DNA of 64,000 nt from JAMXLO01 sp963799415. Lineage in GTDB: Bacteria > Pseudomonadota > Alphaproteobacteria > Acetobacterales > Acetobacteraceae. The notes beneath the pieces are model-generated. The model did not search any database. It saw only the letters and a list, made by a program, of their open reading frames with translations, and had not been told where the DNA came from. Positions within the stretch are counted from its first letter, which is position 1; each line of letters opens with the position of its first letter. Position numbers and translations under genes: made by a program. This document shows, piece after piece, positions 36,103 to 45,664 of the stretch. Where the stretch lies: the NCBI GenBank assembly GCA_963799415.1, contig CAWCXI010000037.1, positions 111,370 through 175,369 on the forward strand, read 5' to 3'.

Positions 36103-39010
36103 GCAGTCGTGCGCCTTGCGGATCGTAGAACATGGGCGCGGTTACCCGCACCACGACTGAGCCCGCCGGACGCGCCACGTACAGCATCTGCCTGATCCGC
36201 CTCCTGCCCCCGGTCAACAGCGCCAATGCGATTGGACGGTGGAGCGTCTCGCTCCAATAGGCTGAGGTGATATGCCCCAAAGCAAGCATGGGGAGTGGGG
36301 TGTTTGCGTCAGCGACGAGCTGTTGTCCTTCCTCGAGCGTCTTGGATGATAGAAGCCCGACGAGTTGCCTGCGATCCTCACGGCGCATATCGGGCCGCGT
36401 CAGCGAGCGCTTGCCGACGAAGTCGCGTTTGGCCTTGCCGATCGTCCATTCCAAACCGAGGTCGGCAGGTATCACCGTGCCATCGGTCTCCTGGCCGCCA
36501 ATGATGTAGCCCTTCTCGGCACGCAGCACGTGCATGGTCTCGGTGCCATAGGCAGTTATGCCGTGATGACTGCCGGCTGCGAAAACCGCCTCCCAGACGG
36601 CACGCCCGTAGTCCGCCGGCACATTGATCTCGTAGCCGAGTTCGCCGGTGAAGCTCACGCGGAACAGTCGCGCGGGAAAGCCGCAGACACGACCCTCACG
36701 CACGCTCATATGCGGCATCGCCTCCGGCGCAATATCGATGTCCTGGACCAGCGGCGCGATCGTCCGGCGTGCCAAGGGACCCTGTATGGCGATGACTGCC
36801 CATTGCTCGGTAACGGACGTGAGCCAAACCCGAAGTTCTGAGAATTCCGTCTGCCGGTAGTCTTCCATATGATGCAGCACGCCGGCGGCACCACCGGTCG
36901 TCGTGGTGACGTGGAAGCGATCTGGCGCCAAGCGCGCCACGACACCGTCGTCCATTACGAATCCGGCCTCATTCAGCAGCACGCCATAGCGGCAGCGGCC
37001 CGGCGCAAGCCGGGAGAATTCACCGGTGTAGATACGGTCGAGGAATTCAGCCGCGTCCGGTCCCACCACCTCGATCTTGCCCAGCGTTGTGGCGTCAAAC
37101 ATGCCGACCGTATTGCGCACAGTGCGGCATTCCCGCGCGACGGCGCTGCGCATATCCTCGCTGTCGCGCGGGAACCAGTGAGCGCGCTGCCAGGTGCCGA
37201 CACTCTCGAAAACCGCGCCGTGCATGGCGGCCCAGTCGTGGATTGGCGTCCGGCGTACCGGCTCGAACAGCTCTCCGCGCGCTGCGCCCGCGAAAGCACC
37301 GAAGGTCACAGGCGTGTAGGGCGAGCGGAACGTGGTATGGCCCACCTGCGGCAATGCCCGATCAGTAAGACGCGCGACCAGCGCCAGGGCATTCATGTTC
37401 GCCGTCTTGCCCTGGTCGGTCGCCATGCCGGTTGTCGTGTAGCGCTTCACATGCTCAATCGAGCGGAACCCCTCCTGCGCAGCGATGGCCAAGTCCTTGG
37501 CTGTCACGTCGTTCTGAAAATCGACAAATGCCTTGCCACTGATCGTGGAAGGTTGCGTCACGGCTGGCGATGGCGAGAAAGTACGTGCATCGGCGACAGC
37601 GAATTTCCGCTGCAAGTCCCCCGCGGCGTAGCCTTCCTCCAGCGAATCTGCCAGCTCGAATGTTCCGTTGCAGGCGCCCGCCGAGCGAACCTGTGCAGTC
37701 CATTCTCCTGGCAGAAACGCCTGCAAACATTCGTCGAAGCGCACTTTTGCACGCGATTGCGAATAGAGATGCACCGATGGAGTCCACCCGCCGCACATCA
37801 GCAGCAAATCGCAAGGGATAGTTTCGCCATTGGACAGGATGGTGCGACTAACTCGCTGTCGTCCGTGAGTGGCAATCACTCTCGCACCGATGCGCACTGG
37901 CAAACCGGACGCTTGCGCCGCGTCGCTGACGTCGCTGCGCAGATCGACGACGGCACCGATGACAACGCCAGCTTCACGCAGCGCAACACCAGCCGCATAG
38001 GCACTGTCGTCGGAGGTGGCGATGATCGCGTGCGTTCCGACCCTCACGCCGTAGCGCTGCAGATAGATCCGTGCGGCATCGGCCAACATAACGCCCGGTC
38101 GGTCGTTGCCCGGAAACAGCAGAGGCCGCTCCAGCGCGCCAGCGGCGATCACCGCCCTGCTGGCTCGCACGTGCCACAGCCGCTCGCGCGGCAGCCGCAA
38201 GTCGGGTTCGGCCAAATGATCGGTAATGCGCTCCACGAGACCGATGAGATTGTCGGGAAACCAGCCGAATGCTGTGGTGCGCGACAATAGCGTCACATCG
38301 GCGCGCCGGCCGAGCGCGTCCAGCGTCTCACGCAGCCAATCCGAGGCGGTCTTGCCATCGATGCGTGCCGCAGGCTCGGCGAGCAATGACCCGCCGAGTT
38401 CAGACTGCTCGTCGCACAACATAACCCGCGCGCCGCCGTCCGATGCGGCCAGAGCGGCAGCCAGACCGGTCGGTCCGGCGCCGATAACCAGCACGTCGCA
38501 ATGCGCATAGTGATGCAGGTAGCGATCGGGGTCGGGCATAGTAGGCGCTCGCCCGAGACCAGCTGCAGCCCGAATCGCCGGCTCGTATACATGTCGCCAA
38601 AACGCGTGCGGCCACATGAAGGTCTTGTAATAGAAGCCAGCCGCGAAAATCGGCGCAATTATATTGCTGACCGCAGCAAGATCGAAAGCCAGCGACGGAA
38701 AGCGGTTCTGACTGAATGCCCGCATTCCGTCATATAGCTCGAGTTGCGTCGCCCGCAGATTCGGTGTGACACGTCCCTCGCCGCGATCAATCGTCACCAG
38801 CGCGTTGGGTTCCTCCGAACCCGCGGACATGATGCCGCGCGGCCGATGATACTTGAACGAACGGCCAACCAAATGAACACCATTGGCAAGCAGCGCAGAG
38901 GCAAGCGTGTCGCCAAGACAACCAACATAGCGTTTGCCGTCGAAGCTGAATGATAGCGGCGTCGAACGGTCGATCCGGCCACCATCGGGCGTGCGGAACC
39001 CATCAGTCAT
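36095..39010 (-). CDS. soxA: Sarcosine oxidase alpha subunit
   Basis: A 971-aa SoxA. Sarcosine oxidase oxidatively demethylates sarcosine to glycine, giving methylene-tetrahydrofolate or formaldehyde and H2O2. The N-terminal 2Fe-2S-ferredoxin-like domain has 'LSFSFDGKRYVGCLGDTLASA' and 'RSFKYHRPRGIMSAG'. The NAD-binding motif 'VLVIGAGPTGLAAALAA' is at about 174-190. The C-terminal aminomethyltransferase (GcvT-like) domain has 'NTVGMFDATTLGKIEVVGPDA', 'GELGYEINVPADYG' and 'LGLEWTIGKAKRDFVGKRSL'. Full length is normal. It overlaps soxD by 8 bases and soxG by 8 bases. Confidence 0.96.
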   Translation of the reverse strand: MTDGFRTPDGGRIDRSTPLSFSFDGKRYVGCLGDTLASALLANGVHLVGRSFKYHRPRGIMSAGSEEPNALVTIDRGEGRVTPNLRATQLELYDGMRAFSQNRFPSLAFDLAAVSNIIAPIFAAGFYYKTFMWPHAFWRHVYEPAIRAAAGLGRAPTMPDPDRYLHHYAHCDVLVIGAGPTGLAAALAASDGGARVMLCDEQSELGGSLLAEPAARIDGKTASDWLRETLDALGRRADVTLLSRTTAFGWFPDNLIGLVERITDHLAEPDLRLPRERLWHVRASRAVIAAGALERPLLFPGNDRPGVMLADAARIYLQRYGVRVGTHAIIATSDDSAYAAGVALREAGVVIGAVVDLRSDVSDAAQASGLPVRIGARVIATHGRQRVSRTILSNGETIPCDLLLMCGGWTPSVHLYSQSRAKVRFDECLQAFLPGEWTAQVRSAGACNGTFELADSLEEGYAAGDLQRKFAVADARTFSPSPAVTQPSTISGKAFVDFQNDVTAKDLAIAAQEGFRSIEHVKRYTTTGMATDQGKTANMNALALVARLTDRALPQVGHTTFRSPYTPVTFGAFAGAARGELFEPVRRTPIHDWAAMHGAVFESVGTWQRAHWFPRDSEDMRSAVARECRTVRNTVGMFDATTLGKIEVVGPDAAEFLDRIYTGEFSRLAPGRCRYGVLLNEAGFVMDDGVVARLAPDRFHVTTTTGGAAGVLHHMEDYRQTEFSELRVWLTSVTEQWAVIAIQGPLARRTIAPLVQDIDIAPEAMPHMSVREGRVCGFPARLFRVSFTGELGYEINVPADYGRAVWEAVFAAGSHHGITAYGTETMHVLRAEKGYIIGGQETDGTVIPADLGLEWTIGKAKRDFVGKRSLTRPDMRREDRRQLVGLLSSKTLEEGQQLVADANTPLPMLALGHITSAYWSETLHRPIALALLTGGRRRIRQMLYVARPAGSVVVRVTAPMFYDPQGARLHV

Positions 39011-39278
39011 CGCGCGCAGACTCGCCAGGTTTGTACGTGGCGCGGATGCAGTCGGTCACGGTATCGCGTACGCAGTTGAAGAAGCGGCCGCACCCATGAA
39101 TGTGACGCCAGCGCTCCGCGTGCTCACCCTTCAAATTGCTACGCATGTAAAGGAAGTCGGCCCATGCCGCATCGTCAACAGAGCCGGGATCACGCGGTCG
39201 CACGATGTGTGCCTCGCCGCCATAGCGGAATTCGTTCTCCGGTCGCGTGCCGCACCACGGACAAGCGATCAGCAGCAT
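39003..39278 (-). CDS. soxD: Sarcosine oxidase delta subunit
   Basis: A 91-aa SoxD starting at the ATG at 39278 (the frame is open further upstream, but that part is antisense to nothing and lies inside soxB). 'LIACPWCGTRPENEFRYGGEA' and 'HGCGRFFNCVRDT' supply the zinc-binding Cys/His residues (CPWCG...H-x-C-x4-5-C). 'WADFLYMRSNLKGEHAERW' is a family hallmark. Its start overlaps the stop of soxB by one base (TGATG-type arrangement). Confidence 0.95.
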   Translation of the reverse strand: MLLIACPWCGTRPENEFRYGGEAHIVRPRDPGSVDDAAWADFLYMRSNLKGEHAERWRHIHGCGRFFNCVRDTVTDCIRATYKPGESARDD

Positions 39279-40525
39279 CAGTGCGCTACCGCCGCGGCAG
39301 CAGCCTCGTCGATCAGACGCCCAGTGCGGAACCGATCGAGCGAGAACGGTGCGGCGATCGGATGCGGTTCGTCGCGCGCAATCGTCGCGGCAAAGACGTG
39401 ACCCGATCCCGGTGTCGCTTTGAATCCGCCAGTGCCCCAACCACAGTTCACATAAAGGCCAGGAACCGGCGTCAGTCCGATGATCGGCGATCGATCCGGC
39501 GTGACATCGACGATGCCACCCCAGTTGCGCAGCATGCGCAGGCGCCGGAAGGCCGGGAACAGCTCGCAGATCGCCTCCAGCGTGTGCTCGGCGATATGCA
39601 ATCCGCCGGCCTGGCTGTACGAGACGTAGGCATCGGTTCCAGCGCCAACCACCAGCTCGCCTTTGTCGGACTGCGAGATGTAAGCGTGGATGCTGTTCGA
39701 CATGACCACGCAAGGCAGCACCGGTTTCACCGGCTCGGACACCAGCGCCTGCAACGGATAGCTTTCCAGCGGCATGCGTAGGCCGGCCATCGCCATCACC
39801 ACGCTGGTGTGGCCGGCCGCCACCACGGCGACCTTGCGCGCCGCGATCCGCCCACGCGTCGTCTCGACTGCATTCACGGCGCCCGACGGGCAGCGACTGA
39901 TCGCAGTCACCTCGCAGTTCTGTATGATGTCGACGCCAACCGCGCTGGCACCGCGCGCATAGCCCCATGCCACCGCATCGTGCCGCGCAACCCCACCACG
40001 GCGTTGCAATGCGGCGCCCAGGACCGGATGGCGCAGACCCGACGAAATGTTCAGCGGCGGGCAGAACGCCTTGGCCTGCTCAGGCGTCAGCCATTCGTTG
40101 TCGATGCCGCTCAGCCGATTGGCATGCACGTGCCGCTTGAATACCTGCACGTCATGGGCCGAATGCGCCAGCATCATCACGCCCCGCGGTGAATACATGA
40201 CATTGTAGTTCAGCTCCTGCGCCAGGCCTTCCCACAACTTCAGGGCATGTTCGTAGAGCGCGGCACTCTCCTCCCACAGATAGTTTGAGCGGATGATCGT
40301 AGTATTGCGCCCGGTATTGCCTCCGCCAAGCCAGCCGCGTTCCAGCACCGCGACATTGCGGATGCCGTGCTCGCGCGCGAGGTAGTACGCGGTGGCGAGG
40401 CCATGCCCGCCGGCGCCAACAATGACCACGTCGTAGCTAGGGCGCGGCTCCGGCGAGCGCCACTGCTCTGGCCAAGTGGCGCCGCCCACGGCGTGGCGCA
40501 TCAGACTGAAAATGGAAAAGCGCAA
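39278..40525 (-). CDS. soxB: Sarcosine oxidase beta subunit
   Basis: A 415-aa flavin-containing SoxB, where sarcosine is oxidised. FAD motif: 'VVIVGAGGHGLATAYYLARE' (about 32-51). 'GNTGRNTTIIRSNYLWEES' is the characteristic next block; 'ARHDAVAWGYARGA' holds the region with the FMN-linked His in homologues. 'GIVDVTPDRSPIIG' and 'NCGWGTGGFKATPGSG' end the FAD domain. It is the first gene of the soxBDAG operon. Glycine hydroxymethyltransferase and purU genes, which often accompany the operon, are missing. Confidence 0.96.
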   Translation of the reverse strand: MRFSIFSLMRHAVGGATWPEQWRSPEPRPSYDVVIVGAGGHGLATAYYLAREHGIRNVAVLERGWLGGGNTGRNTTIIRSNYLWEESAALYEHALKLWEGLAQELNYNVMYSPRGVMMLAHSAHDVQVFKRHVHANRLSGIDNEWLTPEQAKAFCPPLNISSGLRHPVLGAALQRRGGVARHDAVAWGYARGASAVGVDIIQNCEVTAISRCPSGAVNAVETTRGRIAARKVAVVAAGHTSVVMAMAGLRMPLESYPLQALVSEPVKPVLPCVVMSNSIHAYISQSDKGELVVGAGTDAYVSYSQAGGLHIAEHTLEAICELFPAFRRLRMLRNWGGIVDVTPDRSPIIGLTPVPGLYVNCGWGTGGFKATPGSGHVFAATIARDEPHPIAAPFSLDRFRTGRLIDEAAAAAVAH

Positions 40526-40614
40526 CGGTCCCTACCCCCGCGCATCCTGTCGCGCGAGTCGTGTTGAGGCAAGCGCCCTCACCCGGTAGCATCCGCGGCG
40601 AAGGGGAAAAGACG

Positions 40615-42229
40615 ATGGCGGACTACGACTACATCATCATCGGTGCCGGTTCCGCGGGCTGCGTGCTGGCACATCGGTTGACCGAGAACCCAGGCATCAA
40701 AGTGCTGTTGCTGGAAGCCGGACCAAAGGACAATTCCATGTGGATCAGCATCCCGGTCGGCTTTACAAAGCTGCTCAACAGCCCGCGCTACAACTGGAAT
40801 TTCGCCACCGAGCCGGAGGAGAACGTCAAGGGCCGGTCCATTCCCATCCCGCGCGGCAAGACGCTGGGTGGCTCGAGTTCGATCAACGGCATGCTGTATG
40901 TCCGAGGCAACCCGCTCGACTACAATACCTGGGCGCAGTTCGGCAATCGCGGCTGGTCGTACGACGCCGTGCTGCCTTACTTCCGCAAGTCCGAGCATTT
41001 CGAGCCGGGTGGCGACGAGACGCGCGGCCGTGGCGGCCCGCTGAACGTCGCCAACATGATCGAGCGCGCCGAATTGCTGGACGCCTTCATCGATGCCGCG
41101 GCCGCCGAGGGGTGGCCACGCAATCGCGACTACAACAATGGCCAGCAGGAGGGCTTCGGCTACTATCAGGTTACCCAGAAGAAGGGCCGGCGCTGGTCCA
41201 CTGCGCGCGCCTTCCTCGATCCCACGCGTGGCCGGCCCCATCTGCGCGTCGAGACCGCTGCCCATACGACTTGCATCCTGCTGGAGGGGAAACGCGCCGT
41301 CGGCGTTGAGTATCATCAGCACGGGCAGACGCGTCAGGTGCGCTGCAACGCAGAGGTAATCCTGGCGGCAGGGGCGGTGAAATCGCCGCACGTTCTGGAG
41401 CTGTCGGGCATCGGCCAGCCGGCGCTGCTGCAATCGCTCGGCATCGAGGTGAAACACGAGCTGCGCGGTGTTGGCGAGAACTATCGCGACCACTTCGCTC
41501 CACGGATGAACTGGCGTGTGAAGCTGCCGGTCACGCTGAACGAGCACACGCGCGGGCTGCACTTCGCGAAGGAGATCATCAAGGACTGATACGCAGCAGC
41601 GCGGTGTGCTGACGTTCACCGCTGGCATCGTCTATGGCTTCGTGAAGACGCGGCCGGAGCTGGAAGAGCCCGACGTGCAGTATCATTTCACCCACGCCAG
41701 CTACGCAACGGCACAGACGCGTGTCCTCGACCGTCAGCCGGGCATGACCCTCACGGCGTATCAGTGTTCGCCTGAGTTGAAGGGGTCGATCCATGCAAAG
41801 TCACCCGATCCGATGGCCGCGCCCGCGATACGGCCGAATTTCCTGGCCGAGGAGCTGGACCGGCGCACCATCGTCGAAGGCATGAAGATCGGCCGGCGAA
41901 TTATCGACAACCCGGTGCTGGACAAATACCGCGCATTCGAGATGAACCCGGGCGATCAGGTTCAGACCGACGATGAGTGGCTGGATTTCGCTCGGATCAA
42001 CGGCCAGACAACCTACCACGTCACTGGCACGTGCAAGATGGGTCAAGATCCGATGGCAGTGGTGGACGACGAACTGCGCGTGCACGGGATTGCGGGACTT
42101 CGGGTGATCGATGCGTCGATCATGCCAACGCTGGTGTCGGGCAACACCAATGCCGCGGTGATCATGATCGCGGAGAAGGGGGCGGACATGATCAAGGCCG
42201 CGCAGCAACCCGTGCGCGCAGCTGCGTAA
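40615..42229 (+). pseudogene. GMC-family FAD oxidoreductase (choline dehydrogenase-like), frameshifted
   Basis: The first part (from ATG 40615, behind AGGGGA) reads 'YIIIGAGSAGCVLAHRLTEN', 'GKTLGGSSSINGMLYVRGNP' and 'AAGAVKSPHVLELSGIG'. It stops at a TGA at 41587-41589 after 'FAKEIIKD'. One base shift restores 'TQQRGVLTFTAGIVYGFV', which continues to the active-site region 'TYHVTGTCKMGQDPMAV' and 'GNTNAAVIMIAEKGADMI', stop 42229. With one base removed the product is 537 aa, normal length. It is divergent from soxB. Related to the broken GMC gene at 4880. Confidence 0.84.
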
Positions 42230-42231
42230 GC

Positions 42232-43554
42232 TTAGCCGAACCGCACCAACTTCCCGCTCGGACTGCCCACCACCTCGTCATCGCGCATCACCGTCCGGCC
42301 GCGCACGATCACGCCGACCGGCCAGCCGGTGATGTCCATGCCAGCGAACGGCGTCCAGCCGCAGGGCGAGACGATCCACGACTCCTCGATCCGCCGCTCT
42401 TCGCTTCATGTCCACCAGGGTGAAGTCCGCGTCGTAGCCTGCCGCCAGCCGCCCTTGCCTACCACGCCATAGACCCGCGCCGGCCCCGCACACATCAGAT
42501 CGACCATGCGCGTCAGCGGCAGCCGTCCTGCATTCACGTGGTTCAGCATCACCGGCACGATCGTCTGCACGCCGGTCAGGCCGGCCGGGCAGTCCGGCCA
42601 CGGCAGCAACTTCTTGTCCCGCGAGTGCGGCGCATGGTCCGAGCCGACGGTGTCCACCGTCCCGTCGTTGATCGCCCGCCATGCCGCCTCCAGGTGACGC
42701 GGTCCGCGTATCGGCGGGTTCATCACGCCGAAGCCCTTCAGGTTGTCGTAGCAGTCCGGTGCCACCTGCGTCAGGTGGTTCACCAGCACCTCGCAGGTCG
42801 CCAGATCGCGGAAGTCCTTCAGATAATCCAGTTCCTCGGCGGTCGACACGTGCAGGATATGCGCGGGCCGACCCGTGGCGCGCGCCAGCGCCATCAGCCG
42901 CCGCGTGCCGAGAAACGCAGTCTCCTCGTCGCGCCATTCCATGTGCCGGCGGTACGGCTCGCCCGACTTGAACATAGGCTTGCGCTCCTGAAGCCGGTAT
43001 TCGTCCTCCGAGTGATACGCGATGCGCCGACGCCCCGACCGCATCACGCGCTCCAGGTGCGCATCGTCCTCCACCAGCAGATCGCCGGTCGAGCTGCCGG
43101 CAAAGATCTTGATCCCGCACACACCACGACCAAGCTCCAGCTTCGCGAGCTCCGGGATGTTCTGCTTGGTGCCACCGACATAGAGCCCTATGTCGCACCA
43201 CGACTTGCGCTCGACGTATTCCTGCTTCCACGCCAGCTTCTCGGCATCCACAATCGACGGGGCAGTGTTCGGCATGTCGAACACTGCAGCCAGCCCGCCC
43301 AGTACCGCGGCCCACGTGCCGGTGGGGATCGTCTCGATCGTCTTGTCGCCGGGATCGCGCAAATGCACGTGTGGGTCGATCAGCCCTGGCAGAACGTGCA
43401 GGCCTCTGGCGTCGATCGTTTCCTCCGCCGTGGCGGCCCCCGCGACACCGAGCGCGGCAATCCGGCCGTTGCGCACGCCGACATCCGTCGTCTCGGCCCC
43501 CCAGGGCAGAATGCATGTGCCATGGCGGATCAACAGATCGAAATGGGCTGACAT
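42232..43554 (-). pseudogene. Dihydroorotase/allantoinase-like amidohydrolase, with two frameshifts
   Basis: A cyclic amidohydrolase. The metal site opens with 'GLIDPHVHLRDPGDK', carboxylated-Lys region 'GVCGIKIFAGSSTG', 'HILHVSTAEELDYL' and 'TVDTVGSDHAPHSRDKK'. The first frame ends at 42406, but the normal C-terminus continues in two other frames: 'RLAAGYDADFTLVDMKR' after a missing base near 42453. Then 'RRIEESWIVSPCGWTPFAG' and 'DITGWPVGVIVRGRTVM' follow after an extra base near 42397, ending at a TAA at 42232. The corrected product would be 440 aa. No pyr genes are nearby, so it may serve hydantoin/ureide breakdown rather than pyrimidine synthesis. Confidence 0.83.
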
Positions 43555-43627
43555 GGCTCGATTCCCTAAGCTTGCCGCAGCATAGCACGAGAACCAGCTA
43601 TACAGGAGGCCGAAGCGGGAGAAGCCG

Positions 43628-44053
43628 ATGGCTGCGTCAGTCCCGAGAGTAAGCTCGGTGCTCGAAACGTCGCTCTACGTCGCCGACCTGGATCGCGCGT
43701 GCGCCTTCTACCAGCGCATATTCGGCTTCGAGCGCTTCGTGCACGACGGCCGCATGTGCGCTCTCGGCGTGCCGGACAGCCAGGTGCTGCTGCTGTTCCA
43801 TCAAGGCAGCACCAATGAACCGGCCCCTGTGCCGGGCGGCGTCATCCCGCCCCATCACGGCAGCGGCGAATTGCATCTCTGTTTCGCCATTCCGCTCGGC
43901 GAGCTGGCCGCCTGGGAAGAGCATCTGCGCCGCGAGAAGATCCCTGTGGAGAGCCGCATCAATTGGACGCGCGGCGGCACCAGCCTGTATTTCCGCGACC
44001 CCGACGGCAATTCGCTGGAGGTCGCGACCCCGGGTCTCTGGCCCAATCACTGA
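43628..44053 (+). CDS. VOC-family (glyoxalase/dioxygenase fold) protein
   Basis: A 141-aa vicinal oxygen chelate protein. 'SSVLETSLYVADLDRACAFYQ' and 'GELHLCFAIP' hold the first-module metal ligand region, and 'GTSLYFRDPDGNSLEVATPGLW' is the standard second-half signature with Glu. Activity could be lyase, dioxygenase or resistance-type; undetermined. GGGAG precedes the ATG. Its TGA is directly followed by the ATG of the transporter, so the two are coupled. Confidence 0.9.
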   Translation: MAASVPRVSSVLETSLYVADLDRACAFYQRIFGFERFVHDGRMCALGVPDSQVLLLFHQGSTNEPAPVPGGVIPPHHGSGELHLCFAIPLGELAAWEEHLRREKIPVESRINWTRGGTSLYFRDPDGNSLEVATPGLWPNH

Positions 44054-45379
44054 ATGACCGCACGGTGGCTGCCGCTGGCAAGCCTGATCGCCGTCGGGCT
44101 GCTGTTGGTCCTTGCCGTCGGCACCGCCGCCCTGCCCTGGTTCATGCCGGAGCACGACGCAGCAGCCCATCGCCTCGCCGCGACGGCGATCTTTGCCGCA
44201 AGCTATGTCGCCCTGGCTATCGGCAAGGTCCCGGGGCTGTCGATCGACCGCGCTGGGGTAGCACTGGTCGGCGCCTGTCTCATGGTGGCGTCAGGCGTCG
44301 TTCCACTGCATGAGGCCTACCAGGCCGTCGATCTGCAGACCATCACACTGCTGCTCGGCATGATGATCGTGGTCGCCAATCTGCGCATCTCCGGCTTCTT
44401 TGCATTGGTCAACGCCTGGGTCGCGCGCCGCGTGCATCGACCATTGCTGCTGCTGGCGGCCATCGTCGCAGTCTCCGGCACGTTCTCCGCCTTCCTGGTG
44501 AACGACGCGATTTGCCTGGTGATGGCGCCTTTGGTGCTGGAGCTGACGCTCGGCCAGAAGCGCAATCCGGTGCCGTATCTGCTGGCTGTGGCGATGGCAT
44601 CGAATGTCGGATCGACGGCGACGATAACCGGCAATCCGCAGAACATGATGATCGGCAGCTTTTCACATCTTCCGTATCCGCAGTTCGCCGCCGCCCTGGC
44701 GCCAGTGGCGCTCGTCGGACTTCTGCTGACGGTCGTGCTGCTGGCAGTGCTGCACCGCGGCGAACTGCGTCGTGGCGGGCAGGACGCTCGCGCGCCGCGG
44801 CTGCGGATCAATCACGTGCTGATGATCCGCGCCTTGACGGCGACCGGGCTGGTTGTCGCGCTCTTCTTTGTCGGACAGCCACCGGCAAAGGCGGCGATTA
44901 TCGTTGGCGCGCTGCTGCTTCTCACGCGCCGGGTGAAGAGCGCACGGGTCTATGCTGAGATCGACTGGTCGCTGCTGCTGATGTTCGCCGGCCTGTTCAT
45001 CATCGTTGCCGGCGCCGAACGCGAATTGCTGACACCGCAGGTGGCTGAGGCCGTCGGACAAATGCACCTCGCCAAGATACCCGTGCTCAGCCTGGTGACC
45101 GCGATGCTGTCGAACCTGGTAAGCAACGTCCCCGCGGTGCTGCTGCTGAAGCCCTTCGTCGCCGCACTGCCGGACCAGGATCGTGCGTGGCTTGTCATCG
45201 CCATGGCATCCACGCTTGCCGGCAACTTCACTGTGCTGGGCTCGATCGCCAACCTGATCGTGGTCGAGAAAGCGGCTCGGCGTGGCGTGGTGATCGGCTT
45301 CTGGGACTACTTCCGTGTCGGCGGCCCTCTGACAGTTCTGACCCTGCTGGTGGGAACGTTCTGGCTGATGTGGCGTTGA
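44054..45379 (+). CDS. ArsB/NhaD-type anion transporter (ion transporter superfamily)
   Basis: A 441-aa inner-membrane protein with about 11-12 hydrophobic segments. 'LLLGMMIVVANLRISGFF', 'FSAFLVNDAICLVMAPLVLEL' and 'NVGSTATITGNPQNMMIG' form the first conserved half. 'SNLVSNVPAVLLLKPF' and 'STLAGNFTVLGSIANLIVVE' form the second. This repeated N-x-G/N-V-P pattern is typical of the ArsB/NhaD/CitT fold. The substrate could be a carboxylate, arsenite or Na+; no arsenic genes are nearby. Starts immediately after the VOC stop. Confidence 0.88.
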   Translation: MTARWLPLASLIAVGLLLVLAVGTAALPWFMPEHDAAAHRLAATAIFAASYVALAIGKVPGLSIDRAGVALVGACLMVASGVVPLHEAYQAVDLQTITLLLGMMIVVANLRISGFFALVNAWVARRVHRPLLLLAAIVAVSGTFSAFLVNDAICLVMAPLVLELTLGQKRNPVPYLLAVAMASNVGSTATITGNPQNMMIGSFSHLPYPQFAAALAPVALVGLLLTVVLLAVLHRGELRRGGQDARAPRLRINHVLMIRALTATGLVVALFFVGQPPAKAAIIVGALLLLTRRVKSARVYAEIDWSLLLMFAGLFIIVAGAERELLTPQVAEAVGQMHLAKIPVLSLVTAMLSNLVSNVPAVLLLKPFVAALPDQDRAWLVIAMASTLAGNFTVLGSIANLIVVEKAARRGVVIGFWDYFRVGGPLTVLTLLVGTFWLMWR

Positions 45380-45405
45380 GTAGTCGATACACACGGAGCG
45401 CAGAA

Positions 45406-45621
45406 ATGGATCGAATCCGAGTGCTGGAAGATGCACTATGGCGGGATGTTCCCGCCGACGTGATCGAGGAAGCCAGGCGGGCCGCCAAAACCGAGCCGAG
45501 TTGGATCGCAATGCAGGGTAACGGCCACGTCGTGGCGATGGCGCCGCCTGGCAGCCCGGATGCGGCAACAGGCGATGTGATCTACATTGCGGAGGTCAGT
45601 CCAGATAACGATCCAGCTTGA
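45406..45621 (+). CDS. Small hypothetical protein
   Basis: A 71-aa ORF starting ATG 45406 behind GGAG, 26 bp after the transporter. It reads 'MDRIRVLEDALWRDVPADVI' then a Pro/Gly-rich C-terminal half ending 'AEVSPDNDPA'. No family recognised. Codon pattern and position after the transporter favour a real gene. Confidence 0.55.
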   Translation: MDRIRVLEDALWRDVPADVIEEARRAAKTEPSWIAMQGNGHVVAMAPPGSPDAATGDVIYIAEVSPDNDPA

Positions 45622-45664
45622 CTGGCAAACCGAACGAGCAAGCGAGCGTGGTCCCAACCCGCAT

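Noticed and set aside
36869..38290. A 473-codon plus-strand frame inside soxA
   Set aside because: Antisense shadow of a clearly conserved gene; composition is Arg/His-rich and matches nothing.
42278..43588. A 436-codon minus-strand frame over the dihydroorotase-like gene
   Set aside because: Only its last 20 or so codons match the family; the rest is out of frame with the true amidohydrolase.
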